Program-made: the position numbers and the translations under genes
Part shown: piece by piece, positions 56,290 through 64,000 of the stretch
Layout: every line of letters begins with the position of its first letter
Numbering within the stretch: the first letter of the stretch is position 1
Notes under the pieces: model-generated
What the model was told of the DNA's origin: nothing
Databases searched by the model: none
What the model saw: the letters and a program-made list of their open reading frames with translations, nothing else
DNA from: Marinobacterium marinum
Lineage (GTDB): Bacteria > Pseudomonadota > Gammaproteobacteria > Pseudomonadales > Balneatricaceae
DNA length: 64,000 bases
Direction: 5' to 3'
Assembly (NCBI RefSeq): GCF_013868415.1
Contig: NZ_JACEMT010000046.1
Span: 124,001-188,000, forward strand

Positions 56290-56799
56290 GTCTCGCACTT
56301 TGCCTTCTCCGATCACTTGTAAGCGTGGACGTGCCGGAATCGACCGATATCCTGCATGGATTGCACGCAAGGCACCTGTAAGCCGTCCCGGTTATTGTGG
56401 TTTTATATGTAGTAATACTACATTTGACTCATACTTTTGTCTATTACCAACCCTGACGTGCAGGCTGCATCTATAAAGCCCTTTTAGACTGTAGTATTTT
56501 GACACTTTTCGAGCACCGTACTGACTCTAGACTAGACCTCTACCGCAGTTATTCCAAGCATTCCACGTGCTGGCCTGTTGCAAAAATACCCGCCCACAGC
56601 GGCCCTGAAAAACACACGTATGCGGGACAGACTCAAAACCGGTGACTGATGTTATCATCACGGGCGCAGAACACAGGTTCCGCTATTACCGTCAGACAGA
56701 ATAAGTGCGCCCTTCGCTGGGGGCCGCTCTGACTGCCTGTCGAAGACACTAATAAAAACTACTACTGACCCAACGGGCGGGCCAGCCAAAGGATTTTTC
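56290..56799. other. Divergent aceE / AEC-carrier intergenic region
   Basis: About 510 bp without a gene. It contains the GntR-type operator at 56407-56423, a nearby AT-rich TATAAA on the minus strand, and a second partial TGTAGTAT half-site near 56490. No ORF with a credible ribosome-binding site was seen. Promoters for both divergent genes should lie here, but I could not fix their positions. Confidence 0.5.
56407..56423. promoter_or_regulatory. Palindromic operator of GntR/FadR-PdhR type upstream of aceE
   Basis: ATGTAGT-AAT-ACTACAT is a perfect 7-bp inverted repeat with 3-bp spacer. Its core TAGTAATACTA fits TNGTNNNACNA, the consensus of FadR-subfamily GntR repressors, which includes the pyruvate-responsive PdhR (TGGTNNNACCA). 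It lies 118 bp upstream of aceE. The repressor gene is not in this window. Confidence 0.55.
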
Positions 56800-57702
56800 A
56801 TGGACAGCACCACCCTGGCGCTACTGGAGCGCATTTTTCTCACGGTTTTACCTCTGGTTGCCATTGTCAGCGTCGGCTTTTTTTATGCTCGCGCGCAACA
56901 CACTGACATGACAATCGCCAACCGCTTGAATATCGATGTTTTTTGCCCTGCACTGATTTTTTCGGTCATGTCGGCAAAGTCCTTCGACCTCCCGACCTAT
57001 TCCAGCCTGGCCATCGGCGCCCTGATCGTCGTACTGGGCTCCGGCCTGCTGCTATGGCCCATCAGCCGTCTTCTGGGCGTACAGAGCAAAACCTTTTTGC
57101 CACCTATCATGTTCAATAACAGTGGCAACCTCGGCATCCCTCTGCTGGTACTGGCCTTCGGGGAACAGGCCTTGCCCGCAGCCGTCGTGCTGTTTCTGGT
57201 TGAGAACCTGCTCCACTTCACCGTCGGTATTTATATGCTCGACCACCGCACCAACCCGTTCAATGTCCTGCGCATGCCGATGATTATCGCCACCATCGCA
57301 GGGCTGGTAGTCAGTACCTTTGAATGGACGCTGCCTGCAGCGGCACAGGTGCCCATTGACATGCTGGGACAAATTGCCATTCCGCTGATGCTGTTTGCGC
57401 TGGGCGTACGTATGACCGATGTGGATTTTTCCAACTGGAAAATCGGTGCCTGGGGAAGTTTGCTGACCCCTCTCAGCGGAGTCGTCATTGCACTGGCTCT
57501 GCAACCCATCCTGCAATTGGAGCCGGTACAGTTCAGCTATCTGCTGATTTTCGGTGCACTGCCACCCGCCGTACTCAACTACATGATGGCCGAACGCTAC
57601 AATCAGGAACCACAGCAAGTGGCCTCGATCGTCCTACTGGGTAATATCAGCAGCCTGGTCGTGATTCCGGTCGCACTCGCCTTTGCACTGCAGATCGGTT
57701 GA
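56800..57702 (+). CDS. AEC (auxin efflux carrier) family transporter
   Basis: The 300-residue protein has about ten membrane helices in two inverted halves. Family motifs include VSVGFFYAR, NRLNIDVFCPALIFSVM, FNNSGNLGIPLLVLAFG and IPLMLFALGVRM. Bacterial AEC carriers move organic acids such as malate or malonate; substrate unknown here. It is divergent from aceE and shares its regulatory region, which hints at a carboxylate linked to pyruvate metabolism. A GC hairpin at 57712-57736 follows the stop. Confidence 0.9.
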   Translation: MDSTTLALLERIFLTVLPLVAIVSVGFFYARAQHTDMTIANRLNIDVFCPALIFSVMSAKSFDLPTYSSLAIGALIVVLGSGLLLWPISRLLGVQSKTFLPPIMFNNSGNLGIPLLVLAFGEQALPAAVVLFLVENLLHFTVGIYMLDHRTNPFNVLRMPMIIATIAGLVVSTFEWTLPAAAQVPIDMLGQIAIPLMLFALGVRMTDVDFSNWKIGAWGSLLTPLSGVVIALALQPILQLEPVQFSYLLIFGALPPAVLNYMMAERYNQEPQQVASIVLLGNISSLVVIPVALAFALQIG

Positions 57703-57711
57703 GCCTAAACG

Positions 57712-57736
57712 GCCGGACCGGCGCAACCGGTCCGGC
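57712..57736. terminator. GC-rich hairpin between converging genes
   Basis: GCCGGACCGG (57712-57721) and CCGGTCCGGC (57727-57736) form a perfect 10-bp stem with a 5-nt loop, between the stops of the AEC carrier and the ComEA-like gene. There is no T tail, so termination is likely but not certain. Confidence 0.5.
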
Positions 57737-57743
57737 TAAAGTG

Positions 57744-58028
57744 CTACTCGGCCTGCCCCGCTTCCAGCAAAATCAGGGTGCGATTTTTGTCCACGGTTGC
57801 CGGGCCAATGCCCTTCACATCCGTTAACTGCTCAACGGCTACAAAAGGCCCATGGGCTTCACGATAGGCCACTATGGCTTCAGCCTTGGCTGCACCCACG
57901 CCATTCAACGCAGACGCTATCTGTTCAGCCGTTGCAGTATTGATATCGACAGGTTCTGCCGCCAGAGAAAAAGGCGAAAACAGCAGGGTTGAAGAGAGCA
58001 GCATACTGCTCAATAGACGTTTGATCAT
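57744..58028 (-). CDS. ComEA-like secreted helix-hairpin-helix protein
   Basis: The 94-residue protein has a signal peptide (about 1-24, FSLAA) and a double helix-hairpin-helix domain: VDINTATAEQIASALNGVGAAKAEAIVAYREAHGPF then LTDVKGIGPATVDKN. This is the DNA-binding part of ComEA, which in competent bacteria pulls DNA into the periplasm. It stands alone here; whether the cell is competent cannot be judged. E. coli YbaV is a similar lone protein. Confidence 0.88.
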   Translation of the reverse strand: MIKRLLSSMLLSSTLLFSPFSLAAEPVDINTATAEQIASALNGVGAAKAEAIVAYREAHGPFVAVEQLTDVKGIGPATVDKNRTLILLEAGQAE

Positions 58029-58100
58029 GATTGCTTCCTTTCAGTCAGGGTCAATGCGTCAGCCATCCTGGCCGACACAAATCATCATAGGCAGACCGGC

Positions 58101-58124
58101 GCCGAACCTGAAGCAGGGTTCGGC
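58101..58124 (-). terminator. Hairpin after pyrF
   Basis: GCCGAACC (58101-58108) pairs with GGTTCGGC (58117-58124), 22 bp beyond the pyrF stop on the minus strand. No T run follows. Confidence 0.45.
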
Positions 58125-58146
58125 CTTGCCTTGACCCTGATCAGTT

Positions 58147-58866
58147 TTACAAAGCAGAAAGCGCCTGCGCTACCTCCTGCTGTATGCGTTCCGCAACGAC
58201 TGATGGCTCGCGGGTCTGCGTAATCGGTCGCCCGATTACCAGATAATCACTTCCCGTGCGAATTGCTTCGCTCGGTGTCATGATGCGACGCTGATCGCCC
58301 TGTTCGGCATCAGCCGGACGAATTCCCGGCGTCACCAGCGTAAACGGCTGCTTCAGAGCAGCTCGAATCGCAGACACTTCCTGCGCGGAGCAGACAATGC
58401 CATCAAGGCCCGAGTCCTGCGTCAGTTTGGCCAGACGCACAACCTGCTCCATGGGATCAAGATCCAGCCCGATTTCAGCCAGGTCGGAGCGCTCCATACT
58501 GGTCAAAACGGTTACCGCGATCAGCAGCGTGCGGTTGCCCTGAACCTGCTCCAACTGCTCACGCGCCGCTTCCATCATCCGGCGACCGCCCGATGCATGC
58601 ACATTGACCATCCATACTCCCATCTCCGCTGCAGCACGCACGGCACGTGCCGTCGTATTGGGGATGTCATGGAATTTCAGGTCCAGGAAAACATCAAACC
58701 CCAACTGATGCAGTGCTTCAACCACTGCAGGTCCACAGCGGGTAAACAGCTCCTTGCCTACTTTGACCCGGCAAAGGGCCGGGTCCAGCTGCCGCGCCAT
58801 CTGCAAGGCCGAGTTCAGGTCCGGGTAGTCCAGGGCAACAATAATACGGTTGGTATCTGTGGTCAT
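58147..58866 (-). CDS. pyrF: Orotidine 5'-phosphate decarboxylase PyrF
   Basis: PyrF makes UMP from OMP, the last step of pyrimidine synthesis. The 239-residue TIM barrel has [16 protein letters not shown] and the catalytic triad D62-x-K64-x-x-D67 in [11 protein letters not shown], with [17 protein letters not shown] and YLVIGRPIT closing the phosphate site. It follows lapB by 12 bp, the order also found in E. coli (yciM-pyrF). Confidence 0.96.
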   Translation of the reverse strand: MTTDTNRIIVALDYPDLNSALQMARQLDPALCRVKVGKELFTRCGPAVVEALHQLGFDVFLDLKFHDIPNTTARAVRAAAEMGVWMVNVHASGGRRMMEAAREQLEQVQGNRTLLIAVTVLTSMERSDLAEIGLDLDPMEQVVRLAKLTQDSGLDGIVCSAQEVSAIRAALKQPFTLVTPGIRPADAEQGDQRRIMTPSEAIRTGSDYLVIGRPITQTREPSVVAERIQQEVAQALSAL

Positions 58867-58878
58867 GTATAGTATCTC

Positions 58879-60066
58879 TTACTCGCCTTCAAGCCCCTGA
58901 ATCGGGCCTGTCGTACCCCACTGCTTGCAGGACGGACATTGCCAATGCAAGGCGCGTCCCGCAAAGCCACAGTGGTTACACTGATAAATGGGCTTGTTCT
59001 GTTCCAGCTGTCCGGTCAAGCCTCGCAATACACTGAGACTCTGACGTGCGCTACGGGAACCATAATCAATATGCATGTCGATCAGCCGATTAAATCCCCG
59101 GACAGATGGACGCTTCTTCAATTCTTCCGTGAGAAACTTGCCGGCGGCATACACATCCTTTCGCCGCCAGATGACCTCGGCCAGGGCCATGATCACCGTT
59201 GTCGATGAAGCCTGCTGCAGGCACTGACGCAAATAGCTCTCCAGTGCGTATTCGTCCCCCAGAGCGGTATAACACTCGGTCAGAGGCGCAATGGTTTCCG
59301 GCACCAGTAGCGGATCTTGCTCCAACACCTGCTTGAGCGTTTTGATCGCAGAATTCCAGCGCGACGCTGCCATCTGCACTCGGGCTCGGATCAGAGTTGC
59401 CCGGCAGCACTGTCGGTCATACTGCAATGCCTGCCGCAGGTAATGCTCGGCAGCGGCAGCGCCCTCGGCTCGCAAGACCACTTCCGCACGCTCACAGCAA
59501 TAATGCGCCAGCTCATGCCGAATATCGCTCAGGTCACCGCTCTGCAGCTGCGCAGCCATATCCAGCGCCTGCTGCCACTCGCTCTCTTTTTCGTAAAGCT
59601 TGATCAGTAACAACTGGGCCTTGCGACGGGCCACCGTATCGGTTGTTCGCTGAATAATGTCCAGCAACAGTTTTTCGGCTCGATCCAGCAGCCCCGAGGC
59701 CTCATAGTCCCGAGCCAAGGCCATCTGAATACGCAGAAAGTCGGATTCCGGCAAGTCAGGCCGCGCCAGCAGTTTCTGATGGATGGCAACGGCACGCTCA
59801 ACCTCGCCCTTGCGGCGAAACAACTTCGCCAAGGTCAGGTGGGCGGGGATGGTCTCGGAGTTGATTTCCAGCGCGCGAATCAGGCTTTCGATCGCTTCAT
59901 CGGTGTTTTCATTGATCAGGTGATCAAGACCGATGAAGTACTCCCTGCTCAATTCAGCGACCGCAGGCTCCGCTGACTGACGCCCCTGGACCTGGCTCCT
60001 GCCCAGCCACCAGCCGGCGCCCACCGCCAGAAACAGCGGGACAATCAGCAGGTAATCCGACAGCAT
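58879..60066 (-). CDS. lapB: Lipopolysaccharide assembly protein LapB (YciM)
   Basis: LapB is an inner-membrane protein facing the cytoplasm that directs FtsH to degrade LpxC and so limits lipid A synthesis. The 395-residue protein has an N-terminal membrane helix (about 4-22), roughly nine TPR-like repeats (about 40-355) and a C-terminal rubredoxin-type zinc site with two CxxC pairs (YQCNHCGF and WQCPSCKQWG). Its target gene lpxC is at 10.0-10.9 kb of this window. Confidence 0.95.
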   Translation of the reverse strand: MLSDYLLIVPLFLAVGAGWWLGRSQVQGRQSAEPAVAELSREYFIGLDHLINENTDEAIESLIRALEINSETIPAHLTLAKLFRRKGEVERAVAIHQKLLARPDLPESDFLRIQMALARDYEASGLLDRAEKLLLDIIQRTTDTVARRKAQLLLIKLYEKESEWQQALDMAAQLQSGDLSDIRHELAHYCCERAEVVLRAEGAAAAEHYLRQALQYDRQCCRATLIRARVQMAASRWNSAIKTLKQVLEQDPLLVPETIAPLTECYTALGDEYALESYLRQCLQQASSTTVIMALAEVIWRRKDVYAAGKFLTEELKKRPSVRGFNRLIDMHIDYGSRSARQSLSVLRGLTGQLEQNKPIYQCNHCGFAGRALHWQCPSCKQWGTTGPIQGLEGE

Positions 60067-60067
60067 T

Positions 60068-60373
60068 TCAGTTGGCGTTTTTCAGGCCGGCCGTACGCAG
60101 CTGGTCAAGCTCCTTGCGGAAGGCCTGCTCTTTACGACGAGATGAACTCAGGCGAGTTTTCAGCGCCAACAGCGTGAAGGCACTCAGGAACATGCCGCAG
60201 GCACCACCCAATACGAAGACGGCGATCAGCCAAAGGGAAAGGCTGGCTTCCGGTAATACAAAAAATACCAGATCAATACTGACCGGTTGAGTATTGTGGA
60301 TGGTAAACAGAATGCCGATGCCAATAACAATCAGCGCCAGCAGGGTCAGGATCAGTTTTTTCAGCCAGTTCAC
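60068..60373 (-). CDS. lapA: Lipopolysaccharide assembly protein LapA (DUF1049)
   Basis: The 101-residue protein has two membrane helices (about 6-24 and 43-65: LILTLLALIVIGIGILFTIHN and SLWLIAVFVLGGACGMFLSAF) and a basic coiled C-terminal tail, the LapA/YciS layout. It associates with LapB. Stop and lapB start are adjacent (1 bp between). Confidence 0.92.
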   Translation of the reverse strand: MNWLKKLILTLLALIVIGIGILFTIHNTQPVSIDLVFFVLPEASLSLWLIAVFVLGGACGMFLSAFTLLALKTRLSSSRRKEQAFRKELDQLRTAGLKNAN

Positions 60374-60417
60374 GCTTTCTTCCTCTGCAGTTGACCGGCA
60401 TTGTCATGGCAGGTAAA

Positions 60418-60714
60418 TCAATAGCCGGCTTTTAGCCCTTCATTCACTTGGTCGCGCAGTTCCTTACCGGGTTTAAAGTGAGGAACATGCTTTGCGGCCA
60501 GGGGAACAGCCTCTCCCGTTTTCGGGTTGCGCCCCATACGAGGCGCCCGATAGTGTAACGAGAAGCTGCCAAAACCGCGAATTTCAATGCGGTCGCCCGT
60601 GGACAGAGCATCCGTCATATGATCAAGCATGGTCTTAACGGCCAGCTCCACATCCTTGACTGACAGCTCCGGGTGGGCATCGATCAAACGCTCGATTAAC
60701 TCTGATTTGGTCAT
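60418..60714 (-). CDS. ihfB: Integration host factor beta subunit
   Basis: IHF binds and sharply bends DNA and supports sigma-54 promoters, replication and recombination. The 98-residue protein has [40 protein letters not shown] (the DNA-intercalating arm with the proline) and [12 protein letters not shown], which identify the beta rather than alpha subunit. It lies between rpsA and lapA, the usual place. It is relevant to the sigma-54 promoter at 32.9 kb. Confidence 0.97.
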   Translation of the reverse strand: MTKSELIERLIDAHPELSVKDVELAVKTMLDHMTDALSTGDRIEIRGFGSFSLHYRAPRMGRNPKTGEAVPLAAKHVPHFKPGKELRDQVNEGLKAGY

Positions 60715-60735
60715 AACACCTCCGGTTCGGACCGA

Positions 60736-60757
60736 AGACCCTGTGTCAACAGGGTCT
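60736..60757 (-). other. Hairpin in the rpsA-ihfB gap
   Basis: AGACCCTGT (60736-60744) and ACAGGGTCT (60749-60757) form a perfect 9-bp stem with a 4-nt loop. On the minus strand only TCTTC follows, so it may attenuate rather than terminate read-through from rpsA into ihfB. Confidence 0.5.
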
Positions 60758-60778
60758 CAGACTAGAGCAAAGCGGATA

Positions 60779-62461
60779 TCAGGAATCCTGCTTTTTCATC
60801 TGCTGCTTGATCAGGTCACCAATCGTAGTCGGTCCCTGTTCTTGCCCTGGCTGTTCCTGTACCGACTGCATCGCCTGTTTCACTTGAGCACGCTCCATCT
60901 GACGAACAGACAGATTCAAGGCTCGGTTACGACGATCAACACTTTGTACAGCTGCTTCCAGCTCATCACCGGACTTAAGTTCGGTGGTAAGATCTGCCAC
61001 ATGCGCCTCGGACAGCTCAGAAACCTTGAGCACGCCCTCCACGCCTTCCGCCAAAGCAACCGTTGCCTGGCGCGGGGTAACATCCTGCACCCTTCCCTGT
61101 ACAATGCTGCCCTTCGGGTGCTGATCGGCATAGAGCGAGAAGGGATCGGAATTCAACTGTTTGATGCCCAGCGCAATACGTTCGCGCTCAGGATCAACGG
61201 AGAGCACCAGTGCCTCAACCTCATCCCCTTTGTTGTAGGCCTTCATCGCCTCCTCTCCCGGCACATCCCAGGACAGGTCAGACAGATGAACAAGCCCATC
61301 GATACCACCGTCCAGACCGATAAACACCCCGAAGTCGGTGATTGAGCGCACACGCCCCTTCAACACGTCACCTTTGGCATGCTGACTGGAGAACTGTTCC
61401 CAGGGATTCATCTGGCACTGCTTCATGCCTAGAGAGATACGGCGTCGCTGCTGGTCGATATCGAGAATCATGACCTCGACTTCATCGCCCAGCTGCACCA
61501 CTTTGGAAGGATGGATATTCTTGTTGGTCCAATCCATTTCGGACACGTGCACCAATCCTTCGATACCCGGCGCAATTTCGGCAAAACAGCCATAATCTGC
61601 CAGATTGGTTACTCTGGCCTTGACTCGACTCCCCACCGCGTACTCGGCCGCCAACTTGTTCCAGGGATCATCCTGCAACTGTTTCAGACCCAGCGAAACA
61701 CGCTTGCGTTCGGCATCATACTTCAGAACCTTGACGTCGATTTCATCGCCAACGGTCAGCACCTCGCTCGGATGCTTGACCCGTTTCCAGGCAATATCGG
61801 TGATATGCAGCAGGCCGTCGATACCGCCCAAGTCGATGAAGGCACCATAGTCGGTCAGGTTCTTGACCACGCCCTTGATAACCAGGCCCTCTTCCATTTT
61901 TTCCAGCAGCTTTTCTCGCTCCTGGCTATAGGCCTCTTCAAGCACTGCACGGCGGGATACAACCAGGTTATTGCTGCGCGCATCCAATTTGACGATGCGC
62001 ATCTCCAATTCCTGACCTTCCAGGTGAGTGGTATCGCGCAAAGGACGGATGTCCACCAGGGAGCCGGGCATAAAGGCATTAAGGCCATTGACGTTGATTG
62101 TCAGGCCACCCCGAACACGGCCAACGATATGCCCCTGCACATTGCTGCCGGCAGCAAAAGCCTCTTCGAGCACGGCCCAAGCTTCAATGCGCTTGGCGCG
62201 CTCACGGGATAGAACGGTAGAGCCAAAGCCATCTTCCAGCGACTCCAGTGCAACCCGCACCTCGTCACCAACCTGAAGGTGGCATTCCCCCCTGTCATCA
62301 CGGAACTGTTCCAGAGGAATCACCCCCTCCGATTTGAGTCCTGCATTGACGATCACAAAGTCGTTATCAATCGCCACAACGGTACCGGTCACTATCGACC
62401 CCGGCGCCATATCCAGCTCTTTCAAACTCTCTTCAAACAGCTCCGCAAAACTTTCGCTCAT
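60779..62461 (-). CDS. rpsA: Ribosomal protein S1 (bS1)
   Basis: S1 unfolds mRNA at the 30S platform and helps start translation on weak ribosome-binding sites. The 560-residue protein has six S1 repeats; the third to sixth carry [56 protein letters not shown] and the more diverged last repeat. Length is as in E. coli (557). It follows cmk by 27 bp. Confidence 0.98.
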   Translation of the reverse strand: MSESFAELFEESLKELDMAPGSIVTGTVVAIDNDFVIVNAGLKSEGVIPLEQFRDDRGECHLQVGDEVRVALESLEDGFGSTVLSRERAKRIEAWAVLEEAFAAGSNVQGHIVGRVRGGLTINVNGLNAFMPGSLVDIRPLRDTTHLEGQELEMRIVKLDARSNNLVVSRRAVLEEAYSQEREKLLEKMEEGLVIKGVVKNLTDYGAFIDLGGIDGLLHITDIAWKRVKHPSEVLTVGDEIDVKVLKYDAERKRVSLGLKQLQDDPWNKLAAEYAVGSRVKARVTNLADYGCFAEIAPGIEGLVHVSEMDWTNKNIHPSKVVQLGDEVEVMILDIDQQRRRISLGMKQCQMNPWEQFSSQHAKGDVLKGRVRSITDFGVFIGLDGGIDGLVHLSDLSWDVPGEEAMKAYNKGDEVEALVLSVDPERERIALGIKQLNSDPFSLYADQHPKGSIVQGRVQDVTPRQATVALAEGVEGVLKVSELSEAHVADLTTELKSGDELEAAVQSVDRRNRALNLSVRQMERAQVKQAMQSVQEQPGQEQGPTTIGDLIKQQMKKQDS

Positions 62462-62488
62462 TACCGTTCCTTCCCAAATTTGGCTACA

Positions 62489-63184
62489 TCAACGCAGCCC
62501 TCTGTGTCTGGCTTCATCCAGTACAGCCTGCAACACCTCGTCTATGGTCATGGCCGTGGTGTCGAGCCTCACTGCGTCCGGTGCTGGTTTCAACGGCGCG
62601 ATTGTGCGATTCATGTCCCGCGCATCACGTGCCTTGATATCGTTCAATATATCATCAAGGCTAGCACCGGGTTCCTTGCTAATCAACTGCTTATAACGGC
62701 GTCGTGCACGCTCTTCCGCACTGGCATCCAAATAGATTTTCAGCTCCGCTTCAGGGAACACCACGGTGCCCATGTCACGACCGTCCGCAATCAATCCGGG
62801 CGCCCGCGCAAAATCACGCTGCCGGTTCAACAGCGCTTCCCGCACCGGCCCCAGGGCCGCGATAACCGAAGCATCCTCACCCACCCGTTCATTACGAATG
62901 GCCTGAGTCACTTCCTCTCCTTCCAGTACGATTTGCACACCCTTCTCACTGTCCGATGCCTTGAACTGCACATCCAAATGCGCCGCCAGCACTTCCAGTG
63001 CTTCCACGTCATCCAGCGCTACACCATGGTGGCGGGCCGCCAATGCCGTAAGGCGATACAGTGCGCCACTATCAAGCAAGTGCCAGCCCAGCTCCGTTGC
63101 CAATAACTGGCAAATCGTGCCTTTACCTGATCCTCCCGGACCATCAACGGTGATGACCGCTACCTGCTTTTTCTCAGTGGACAT
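62489..63184 (-). CDS. cmk: Cytidylate kinase
   Basis: Cmk phosphorylates CMP and dCMP with ATP. The 231-residue protein has the P-loop GPGGSGKG (15-22), [45 protein letters not shown] and [24 protein letters not shown]. It begins at the last base of the aroA stop (TGATG overlap). Confidence 0.97.
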   Translation of the reverse strand: MSTEKKQVAVITVDGPGGSGKGTICQLLATELGWHLLDSGALYRLTALAARHHGVALDDVEALEVLAAHLDVQFKASDSEKGVQIVLEGEEVTQAIRNERVGEDASVIAALGPVREALLNRQRDFARAPGLIADGRDMGTVVFPEAELKIYLDASAEERARRRYKQLISKEPGASLDDILNDIKARDARDMNRTIAPLKPAPDAVRLDTTAMTIDEVLQAVLDEARHRGLR

Positions 63185-64000
63185 CAGTCCTCCTCCTTAT
63201 GAACGTTCAGACCCACTCGTTGCGCCTGCTCAACAAAATCCGGGTAGGCCGCCAACAGCGCCCCCCGCTGAGACACCGTCACTGTTTCTGTGCAGCACAA
63301 GCCTGCGGCAAGGGCTGCCATTGCCAGGCGCAGACTATCCTGAGTCTCGATAACACCCCCTTGCAGAGTGCCACCTGTCACCTGGATATAATCGTCGCCC
63401 TGCTCAACCGCGATGCCCAAGTCGATCAACATGGCGACGGTTTTATGCACCGGATCATCTTCCTTGTGCTTCAAGCGTGCCAAATCCGTAAAGCGACTCG
63501 GCCCTTCGGCCACGGCGGCCGCAACCAGCAACAGCGGCAATTCATCCACCGCAGCCGCCAGCAAGGCTGCATCCGCATCAATACCTTTCAGACGGGCACC
63601 TGCAGTCACAACCAGATCGGCGACCGGCTCACCCAACTGCTCCCTTTGTCGCTCAAACCGAATATCGGCTCCCATTTGCTGCAAAACCTGCAACGCACCA
63701 ATACGACTGGGGTTAATGCCTGCCGACCGCAAACAATAGCTGCCTTGGCTGCCGCGGTCTCCGGCGGCCACCAAAAACAGTGTCGCCCAGGAAATATCGC
63801 CGGGCACCTCTATATTCGTTGCTTCCAGATGCGGCCCCGACACCAGCCGAACGCCATCTTCTGATGCACGAATATCGGCCCCCAAAGCCGCCAACATGCG
63901 CTCCGTATGATCTCGCGTCGCGACTTTTTCTCGGATACAGGTCGTACCCTCGGCCCAGAGCCCCGCTAACAGCAACGACGATTTCACCTGTGCACTGGGC
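63184..64000 (-). CDS. aroA: 3-phosphoshikimate 1-carboxyvinyltransferase AroA, C-terminal part (5' truncated by window edge)
   Basis: AroA (EPSP synthase) joins PEP and shikimate 3-phosphate on the way to aromatic amino acids. At least 271 C-terminal residues are present; the frame runs off the window at 64000 with [14 protein letters not shown], a substrate-binding block of the family. Others are [33 protein letters not shown] (for the usual R.KE.DR) and MALAALAAG-like AMAALAAGL. Whether it is fused to prephenate dehydrogenase, as in Pseudomonas, cannot be seen. Confidence 0.93.
   Translation of the reverse strand, partial: PSAQVKSSLLLAGLWAEGTTCIREKVATRDHTERMLAALGADIRASEDGVRLVSGPHLEATNIEVPGDISWATLFLVAAGDRGSQGSYCLRSAGINPSRIGALQVLQQMGADIRFERQREQLGEPVADLVVTAGARLKGIDADAALLAAAVDELPLLLVAAAVAEGPSRFTDLARLKHKEDDPVHKTVAMLIDLGIAVEQGDDYIQVTGGTLQGGVIETQDSLRLAMAALAAGLCCTETVTVSQRGALLAAYPDFVEQAQRVGLNVHKEED

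Noticed and set aside
1-64000. Mobile elements, phage genes, CRISPR arrays
   Set aside because: No transposase, integrase, terminal repeats or regularly spaced repeats were seen; the only short regular repeats are the MraZ boxes.

Overview
The window is a 64 kb piece of a gammaproteobacterial chromosome. Gene content, protein sequences and above all gene order resemble the Pseudomonas/Oceanospirillales branch. From memory, Pseudomonas aeruginosa has the same run of argJ, secA, lpxC, the dcw cluster, mraZ, rnpB, rsmI, lpoA, yraN, diaA, dolP, sspB, sspA, petCBA, rpsI and rplM. The assignment to this branch is an inference; no 16S gene is present. No transposase, phage gene or CRISPR array was seen.

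Layout. 1-5.8 kb: end of yejK, rsuA, an endonuclease/exonuclease/phosphatase-fold gene, a lone FbpC-like ABC ATPase behind a likely Fur box, ampD, nadC, and a Nudix hydrolase fused to a TenI/ThiE-like domain. 5.8-28 kb, all on the minus strand and read from high to low coordinate: mraZ, rsmH, ftsL, ftsI, murE, murF, mraY, murD, ftsW, murG, murC, ddl, ftsQ, ftsA, ftsZ, lpxC, secA, argJ. This is a complete division and cell-wall cluster, mostly with ATGA or near-touching junctions. It starts from a good sigma-70 promoter followed by four 10-bp-spaced MraZ-type boxes.

28.4-37.4 kb, plus strand: a block that interrupts the conserved mraZ-rnpB neighbourhood. It holds a membrane histidine kinase, a sigma-54-dependent response regulator and an orphan periplasmic binding protein. 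After an excellent sigma-54 promoter and a long leader come a GabD-like aldehyde dehydrogenase, an iron-type alcohol dehydrogenase and a multi-pass permease. This looks like a self-contained sense-and-catabolise unit for an unknown alcohol or hydroxy-acid, and it is the most interesting part of the window.

37.6-48.6 kb: RNase P RNA and rsmI (minus), the lpoA-yraN-diaA-dolP run (plus), then sspB, sspA, the cytochrome bc1 operon petABC, rpsI, rplM and zapE (minus). 48.7-57.7 kb: lrgAB, two tandem tRNA-Pro(CGG) genes behind a near-consensus promoter, an AzgA-type purine permease, aceEF with a GntR-type operator upstream, and an AEC-family carrier divergent from aceE. 57.7-64 kb (minus): a ComEA-like helix-hairpin-helix protein, pyrF, lapB, lapA, ihfB, rpsA, cmk and the partial aroA, a classic conserved run. 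Many long frames antisense to these genes are codon-usage shadows and are not annotated.
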